Source of the DNA: Streptomyces huiliensis
Lineage (GTDB): Bacteria > Actinomycetota > Actinomycetes > Streptomycetales > Streptomycetaceae
DNA length: 64,000 nucleotides
Assembly: GCF_020037025.1 (NCBI RefSeq)
Contig: NZ_JAIQLH010000036.1
Span: forward strand, 1 to 64,000
Direction: 5' to 3'
Shown in pieces: positions 59,230 to 64,000 of this stretch. The position numbers and the translations under genes are program-made. Each line of letters begins with the position of its first letter. Position 1 is the stretch's first letter. The notes under the pieces are model-generated. The model was not told where the DNA came from and did no database searches. It saw only the letters and a program-made list of their open reading frames with translations.

Positions 59230-59886
59230 GTGACCCCTGTGAACCCCGCCCCCACCGATGCGAGCCCCGCCCGCACCGCTCCCTCCGTCCCCGCCCCCAC
59301 GCGCCGCGAGCAGATCCTCCGCGAGGCCGCGCGCCTCTTCGCCGAGCGCGGTTTCCACGGCGTCGGGGTGGACGAGATAGGGGCCGCGGTCGGCATCAGC
59401 GGCCCGGGGCTCTACCGCCACTTCGCGGGCAAGGACGCGATGCTCGCCGAGCTGCTGGTCGGCATCAGCGGCCGGCTCCTGGCGAGCGGCCGGGAGCGGC
59501 GGGCCGCGGCCGAGGCGGCGGACGCCGGTCCGGCCGCCGTCCTGGGCTCGCTCATCGACGGGCACATCGACTTCGCCCTGGACGACCGGGCGCTGATCAT
59601 CCTGCACGACCGGGAGCTCGGCCAGCTCCGCGAGGCCGACCGCAAGCAGGTCCGCTCGCTCCAGCGGCAATACGTCGAGCTGTGGGTGGACGTGGTGCGC
59701 GCGCTGCACTGCGGGGTCGCCGAGGACGACGCGCGGGCCGCCGTGCACGCGGTGTTCGGCCTGCTCAACTCCACCCCGCACCTCGGCCGCGTCGGCGGGC
59801 TGCCCGGCCGCGACGCCACCGCGGCGCTGCTCCGCCGGCTGGCGCACGGCGCCCTCGCGGCCCTCACCGGCCCCGCCCGCCACTGA
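59230..59886 (+). CDS. accR: TetR-family regulator, AccR-like
   Basis: A 218-residue repressor. The helix-turn-helix (about 26-75) has I-L-R-E-A-A-R-L-F-A-E-R-G-F-H-G-V-G and G-I-S-G-P-G-L-Y-R-H-F. The C-terminal ligand domain is helical. Position opposite accD1 and the two GTTAA-type boxes identify it as an AccR homologue, which senses short-chain acyl-CoAs and represses carboxylase and acyl-CoA dehydrogenase genes (family knowledge; homology inferred here). The first 23 residues are Pro/Ala-rich. A GTG at 59239 is an alternative start. Confidence 0.85.
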   Translation: MTPVNPAPTDASPARTAPSVPAPTRREQILREAARLFAERGFHGVGVDEIGAAVGISGPGLYRHFAGKDAMLAELLVGISGRLLASGRERRAAAEAADAGPAAVLGSLIDGHIDFALDDRALIILHDRELGQLREADRKQVRSLQRQYVELWVDVVRALHCGVAEDDARAAVHAVFGLLNSTPHLGRVGGLPGRDATAALLRRLAHGALAALTGPARH

Positions 59887-60009
59887 CGTTCCGGACGCGC
59901 CCAACCCCGGCGGGATCTGGACAGTCCCGGAGACCGCCGGGTAGCTTTCGCTGAGCAAGCGCTCAGCCGACCGCGGGCCGGCGGAACCGGCCCCGCCGAG
60001 GGGGTAGTT

Positions 60010-61167
60010 GTGCGTCGGACGGTGTTCAACGAGGACCATGAGGCGTTCCGGGAGACCATCCGCGCCTTCGTCGCCGCGGAGGTCGTCCCCTGTTACGACG
60101 AGTGGCGCGAGGCCGGGCAGGCGCCGCGCGACTTCTACAAGAAGCTCGGCGAACTCGGCGTCTTCGGCATCGAGGTCCCTGAGGAGTACGGCGGCGCCGG
60201 CGAGACCAGCTTCAAGTACCAGGCCGTCATCACCGAGGAGTGCGCCCGCGCGGCCGTCAGTTTCGGCGGCAGCAGCGTGCACACCGCGCTCGTCCTGCCG
60301 TACCTCCTGAAGTACGCCACCGAGGAGCAGAAGCGGCGCTGGCTGCCGCCGTTCGTCAGCGGCGACATGATGACCGCCATCGCCATGACCGAGCCCGGCA
60401 CCGGCTCCGACCTGGCCGGCATGAAGACCACCGCCAAGCTCTCCGCGGACGGCACCCACTACGTCCTCAACGGCGCCAAGACCTTCATCACCGGCGGTGT
60501 GCTCGCCGACCGCGTGATCGTCTGCGCCCGCACCGCCCCGCCCACCCCCGAGGACCGGCGCGGCGGGATCACGCTCCTCTTCGTCGACGCCCGCTCCGAG
60601 GGCTACGCGGTCGGCCGCAAGCTGGAGAAGCTCGGCCTGAAGACCTCCGACACCGCCGAACTCTCCTTCACCGACGTCAAGGTGCCCGTCGGCGACCGGC
60701 TCGGCGAGGAGGGCAAGGCCTTCTCCTACCTCGCGCACAACCTCCCGCAGGAGCGGCTGGGCATCGCCTTCTCGGCGTACGCGCAGTCCGCCGCCGCCGT
60801 GGAGTTCGCGCGGAAGTACGTGGCCGAGCGCACGGTCTTCGGGCAGCCGGTGGCCTCGTTCCAGAACACCAAGTTCGTCCTCGCCGACTGCAAGGCCGAG
60901 GTCGACGCCATGCAGGCCGTCGTGGACCGGGCGCTGGACGCGCACGACGCGCGCGAGCTGAGCGCCGCCGACGCCGCGTCCGCCAAGCTCTTCACCACCG
61001 AGCGCGCCGCCGTGGTCATCGACAAGTGCCTCCAGCTGCACGGCGGTTACGGCTACATGATGGAGTACCCCATCGCCCGGCTGTACGCCGACACCCGCGT
61101 CAGCCGGATCTACGGCGGCACCAGCGAGGTCATGCGCTCCATCGTCGCCAAGTCGATGGGCCTCTGA
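60010..61167 (+). CDS. acyl-CoA dehydrogenase
   Basis: A 385-residue FAD dehydrogenase distinct from the one at 53065. It has the M-T-E-P-G-T-G-S-D-L-A-G-M-K-T-T flavin motif and L-H-G-G-Y-G-Y-M near the end. Its start follows GAGGGGG. It is 123 bases after the accR gene, same strand, followed by a thioesterase after 29 bases. A single-copy short or medium-chain substrate is likely, but cannot be told from the sequence. Confidence 0.9.
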   Translation: MRRTVFNEDHEAFRETIRAFVAAEVVPCYDEWREAGQAPRDFYKKLGELGVFGIEVPEEYGGAGETSFKYQAVITEECARAAVSFGGSSVHTALVLPYLLKYATEEQKRRWLPPFVSGDMMTAIAMTEPGTGSDLAGMKTTAKLSADGTHYVLNGAKTFITGGVLADRVIVCARTAPPTPEDRRGGITLLFVDARSEGYAVGRKLEKLGLKTSDTAELSFTDVKVPVGDRLGEEGKAFSYLAHNLPQERLGIAFSAYAQSAAAVEFARKYVAERTVFGQPVASFQNTKFVLADCKAEVDAMQAVVDRALDAHDARELSAADAASAKLFTTERAAVVIDKCLQLHGGYGYMMEYPIARLYADTRVSRIYGGTSEVMRSIVAKSMGL

Positions 61168-61196
61168 GCACCTTCGGAAACGGAACGGCACCGCAC

Positions 61197-62087
61197 GTGA
61201 ACGAACCCCCGGCCCCGCTGCAGGACCTCCTGGACCTCCTCGACCTCGAACGGATCGAGGAGGACATCTTCCGCGGCACCAGCCGGCCCGCCCTCATCCC
61301 CCGCGTCTTCGGCGGCCAGGTCGCCGCCCAGGCGCTGGTCGCGGCCGGCCGGACGGTCCCGGACGACCGGTTCCCGCACTCCCTGCACGCCTACTTCCTG
61401 CGGGCGGGCGACCCCGGCGCGCCCATCGTCTACACGGTGGACCGCATCCGCGACGGCCGCTCCTTCACCACCCGCCGTGTCGTCGCCGTCCAGCGCGGCC
61501 GGCCGATCTTCCACCTCTCGGCCTCCTTCCAGCTTTACGAGGAGGGGCTGGAGCACCAGGAGCCGGCCCCGCCCGCGCCCGACCCGCTCACCCTGCCGAC
61601 CGCCGCCGAGCTGCTGCCCCGGTACGCCGACCGGTTCGCGGGCCCGGACGTCGTCGAACGGCTGCTGGAGGCCCGGGCCGCGGTCGACCTGCGGTACGTC
61701 GGCGACCCGCCGTTCGCCCGCTACGGGGAGCCGCGCGAACCCCGGTCGCAGGTGTGGTTCCGCACCAACGGCAAGCTCGCCGACGACCCGCTGCTCCACG
61801 TCTGCCTGGCCACCTACGTCTCCGACATGACGCTGCTCGACTCCGTCCTGCTCGCCCACGGGCGCGGCGGCTGGGTGGTCGGCGACGTCGTCGGCGCCAG
61901 CCTGGACCACGCGATGTGGTTCCACCGGCCGTTCCGCGCGGACGAGTGGCTGCTCTACGACCAGGAGAGCCCCACCTCCCAGGGCGGCCGGGGGCTGGCC
62001 CGCGGCCGGATCTTCACGGAGGGCGGGGAGTTGGCGGTGTCGGTGATTCAGGAGGGGCTGGTGCGGACGCCGCGTGCGCTCGGCTGA
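61197..62087 (+). CDS. tesB: acyl-CoA thioesterase II (TesB-like)
   Basis: A 296-residue double hot-dog thioesterase that hydrolyses medium- and long-chain acyl-CoAs. Conserved stretches are V-F-G-G-Q-V-A-A-Q-A, S-L-H-A-Y-F-L-R-A-G-D and the C-terminal L-D-H-A-M-W-F-H-R-P-F with S-P-x-x-x-G-G-R-G-L-A-R-G. An Asp, Thr and Gln triad (as in E. coli TesB) is compatible with D in S-L-D-H. The GTG at 61197 is probably coupled to the dehydrogenase gene before it. Confidence 0.92.
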   Translation: MNEPPAPLQDLLDLLDLERIEEDIFRGTSRPALIPRVFGGQVAAQALVAAGRTVPDDRFPHSLHAYFLRAGDPGAPIVYTVDRIRDGRSFTTRRVVAVQRGRPIFHLSASFQLYEEGLEHQEPAPPAPDPLTLPTAAELLPRYADRFAGPDVVERLLEARAAVDLRYVGDPPFARYGEPREPRSQVWFRTNGKLADDPLLHVCLATYVSDMTLLDSVLLAHGRGGWVVGDVVGASLDHAMWFHRPFRADEWLLYDQESPTSQGGRGLARGRIFTEGGELAVSVIQEGLVRTPRALG

Positions 62088-62141
62088 AGGGTCGTCAGTG
62101 CCGCCCGGTAGGCTCTTCCGCCGGAAGAGGGGGAGAGACCT

Positions 62142-62357
62142 GTGCGCAACGTCCTGTTGATGGCCGCGGGGGCCGTCGTCATCGTCCTGACGATCCTGCT
62201 GATGTTCTTCTGGCACCAGTGGCTCCTGGACCTCGCCGGCAACCCCCGGTTCGCCGCCGGCCTCGCCGGACGCGCCGCCGAGGCGGGGGCGCTGTACGGC
62301 GGGACGTGGCTGTGCGTCCGCGGCTGGAACGGGCGGAACGGGCGCCGGGCGGCCTGA
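62142..62357 (+). CDS. hypothetical small membrane protein, 71 residues
   Basis: A GTG-start protein with a GGGGGAGAG ribosome site. One strong helix covers residues 4-24, with a weaker one near 50. The C-terminal tail is Arg/Gly-rich. It ends one base before the dispersed repeat. No family is recognised. Confidence 0.65.
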   Translation: MRNVLLMAAGAVVIVLTILLMFFWHQWLLDLAGNPRFAAGLAGRAAEAGALYGGTWLCVRGWNGRNGRRAA

Positions 62358-62358
62358 C

Positions 62359-62472
62359 TATCCAGCCCGTTGGGGGTGCCCCCTCTGGGGGAGTTTGAGG
62401 ACGAGCGGCGAAGCCGCGACAGGGGGTCTGGGGCGCAGCCCCAGGAAGCGGCGAAGGGGTGGGACCGGGGCA
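62359..62472 (-). repeat. dispersed intergenic repeat, copy B
   Basis: 114 bp between the convergent 71-residue gene and the phosphatase-like gene. Read on the minus strand it matches copy A at 40642-40739 base for base along the CCCCTTCGCCG...CTTCCTGGGGCTGCGCCCC and CGCGGC...CGCTCGTCCTC parts. An insert of about 15 bases with its own GGGGGTGCCCCC hairpin-like sequence is present only here. Confidence 0.85.
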
Positions 62473-62474
62473 GC

Positions 62475-63275
62475 TCACCCCACCGCCGGCAACCCCGCCG
62501 CGTCCAGCAGGTACGCCGTCATCGGCTCGTAGAACCGAGGGTCGACGACATGGTCGTCGAGCGGCACGGCGACCCGGAGCAACCCCTCCGCCTCCGCGAG
62601 GAACAGCGCCGGATCGTTGCAGTCCGCGAAGCCGACCGTGTCGATCCCGCGCTGCGCCGCGCACCCCGCCCAGCCGTGGTCGGCGACCACCAGGTCGGGC
62701 CGCGGGCGGCCCTCGCGGGCCAGCCCGTCCAGGACCGCCGCCATCGGGGCGGGGGAGTGGGTGTGCCACAGCGTCGCCCCGCGCTCGAACACCGCCACGT
62801 CCGCGACCTGGTACACCACGCCCTCGTCCGCCCGCAGCCCGCCGGGCACGGAGACGATCTCGCAGCCGGCGGCGCGCAGGGCCGCGGCCGTCGCCCGGTG
62901 CACGTCCAGCAGGCCGCCGGGGTGGCCGGTGGCGAACAGCACCCGCCGCCGCGCCTCCGCCGCCTTCCGCAGGAACAGGGCCGCCCGCTCCAGCGCGGCG
63001 ATCGTCAGCTCCGGGTCGATGGCGTCCTGCCCGGACCGCAGCGCGGGGTCGTCGCTGACCCCGCAGCGCTCGGCCATGACGGCCAGCACGTCCTGCTCGT
63101 CCGTCCAGCGGTCGCCCAGCTCCACGCCCAGCCAGTGCGACCGGTCGCCGCGGGCGAGCGCGCGGTAGTGGTCGAGGCTGTTCTGCCGGGGCGTGGCGAC
63201 CACCCCCGCGATGCGCGTCCGGACGAGGTGGTCGAACAGCTCGGCTCGGCTGGGTACGGTCTGCGGCGTCGGCAT
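62475..63275 (-). CDS. phosphatase-like conserved protein
   Basis: A 266-residue protein. Segments L-F-A-T-G-H-P-G-G, V-V-A-D-H-G-W-A-G-C and F-A-D-C-N-D-P-A-L look like active-site loops of a metal-dependent or SIS-like phosphatase; Streptomyces copies are commonly named phosphatase. Histidines near 134 and 212 could be ligands. The ATG at 63275 is used, with 63284 an alternative. It converges with the small membrane gene and is divergent from the agmatinase gene. Confidence 0.68.
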   Translation of the reverse strand: MPTPQTVPSRAELFDHLVRTRIAGVVATPRQNSLDHYRALARGDRSHWLGVELGDRWTDEQDVLAVMAERCGVSDDPALRSGQDAIDPELTIAALERAALFLRKAAEARRRVLFATGHPGGLLDVHRATAAALRAAGCEIVSVPGGLRADEGVVYQVADVAVFERGATLWHTHSPAPMAAVLDGLAREGRPRPDLVVADHGWAGCAAQRGIDTVGFADCNDPALFLAEAEGLLRVAVPLDDHVVDPRFYEPMTAYLLDAAGLPAVG

Positions 63276-63426
63276 GCCCCCCATTCTTCCCCGCGGGCCG
63301 CGATGGACGCCGTGTCCATAAGGGGAGCCCGGACCCACAGTTCCGTATATGTGCGGAATCCCGGCCCCTGCCTACCCTCTGGTACGTCCCCGTACGTCCC
63401 AGGCAGCGATCCGAGAGGCTCCCCGC

Positions 63427-64000
63427 ATGACCACCGTCGCCCCCCGTGAACCGCGCGGCCCCGTCGACTCGTCCCGCATCCCGCGCTACGCCGGACCGGC
63501 GACCTTCGCCCGCCTGCCGCGGCTCGACGAGGTCGGCACGGCCGACGTCGCGGTCGTCGGCGTGCCCTTCGACACCGGTGTCTCCTACCGCCCCGGCGCC
63601 CGCTTCGGCGGCAACGCCATCCGCGAGGCCTCCCGGCTGCTGCGCCCCTACAACCCGGCGCAGGACGCGTCGCCGTTCGCCCTCGCGCAGGTCGCGGACG
63701 CCGGTGACATCGCCGCCAACCCGTTCGACATCAACGAGGCCGTCGAGACGATCGAGGCCGCGGCCGACGACATCCTCGGCACCGGCGCCCGCATGATGAC
63801 GCTGGGCGGCGACCACACGATCGCGCTGCCGCTGCTGCGCTCGGTCGCCAAGAAGCACGGCCCGGTCGCGCTGCTGCACTTCGACGCGCACCTGGACACC
63901 TGGGACACCTACTTCGGTGCCGAGTACACCCACGGCACCCCGTTCCGCCGGGCCGTCGAGGAGGGCATCCTCGACACCTCCGCCCTCTCCCACGTCGGCA
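63427..64000 (+). CDS. agmatinase/guanidinobutyrase family protein (partial)
   Basis: The first 191 residues of an ureohydrolase cut by the window end. The Mn-binding motifs G-G-D-H-T and F-D-A-H-L-D are present and the third (S-x-D-x-D) lies beyond the edge. The enzyme hydrolyses agmatine or a related guanidino compound to release urea. The N-terminal F-x-R-L-P and [11 protein letters not shown] stretches are family-typical. The ATG follows GAGAGGCTCCCC. The downstream part is outside the window. Confidence 0.9.
   Translation, partial: MTTVAPREPRGPVDSSRIPRYAGPATFARLPRLDEVGTADVAVVGVPFDTGVSYRPGARFGGNAIREASRLLRPYNPAQDASPFALAQVADAGDIAANPFDINEAVETIEAAADDILGTGARMMTLGGDHTIALPLLRSVAKKHGPVALLHFDAHLDTWDTYFGAEYTHGTPFRRAVEEGILDTSALSHVG

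Overview
The window is a stretch of the chromosome core of a Streptomyces species. The evidence is very high G+C, frequent GTG starts, densely packed divergent and overlapping genes, and several genus landmarks: the cslA-glxA-cslZ tip-polysaccharide locus, a PAS-GGDEF-EAL protein of the CdgA type, the ornA-adpA pair with a TTA codon in adpA, a ceb-type sugar transporter, glmS, and an acyl-CoA carboxylase operon with an AccR-type TetR regulator. From memory, the order follows the S. coelicolor chromosome in descending number from about SCO2838 to about SCO2770. I saw no insertion sequence, prophage, CRISPR array or biosynthetic cluster.

Layout. 0-10.8 kb: a DUF3311/sodium-solute symporter pair, a YidC paralogue, an FAH-family enzyme, small stress and acetyltransferase genes, a DUF397/XRE-DUF5753 regulatory pair, and a Gfo/Idh oxidoreductase divergent from a ROK repressor across a palindromic operator. 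10.8-14.7 kb: surface proteins, including an LAxTG sorting-signal protein and a histidine-rich anchored protein, followed by a class F-like sortase. 14.8-19.8 kb: cslZ facing the overlapping cslA-glxA pair. 20-30 kb: GntR and IclR regulators, an NlpC/P60 hydrolase, a DsbA-CcdA redox pair, an LLM flavin oxidoreductase, cdgA, an M6-type protease, and three identical tRNA-Lys(CUU) genes spread among them.

30-40.6 kb: an overlapping operon made of a RecB/Cas4-like nuclease, an unrecognised 522-residue protein and a Upf1-like SF1 helicase. This is the best candidate here for an undescribed system. It is followed by a PAP2 membrane protein, a histidine phosphatase, an HTH-TPR regulator and a spermidine-synthase-like protein. 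40.7-45.7 kb: a beta-glucosidase with a CebEFG-like ABC importer but no neighbouring cebR, then tRNA-His. 45.9-52.9 kb: ornA-adpA, a small membrane protein, a universal stress protein, glmS, and DUF4429 genes. 53-61.2 kb: a leucine-type acyl-CoA degradation set (acyl-CoA dehydrogenase, HMG-CoA lyase, biotin-dependent carboxylase alpha and beta), divergent from an AccR-like repressor across two GTTAA-N6-TTAAC boxes, then a second acyl-CoA dehydrogenase and a TesB thioesterase. 62-64 kb: a small membrane protein, a phosphatase-like protein and the start of an agmatinase-family gene.

Two copies of a roughly 100-bp dispersed repeat lie in convergent intergenic spaces at 40.7 and 62.4 kb. A shorter GC hairpin of the same flavour sits inside the carboxylase alpha gene as coding sequence.
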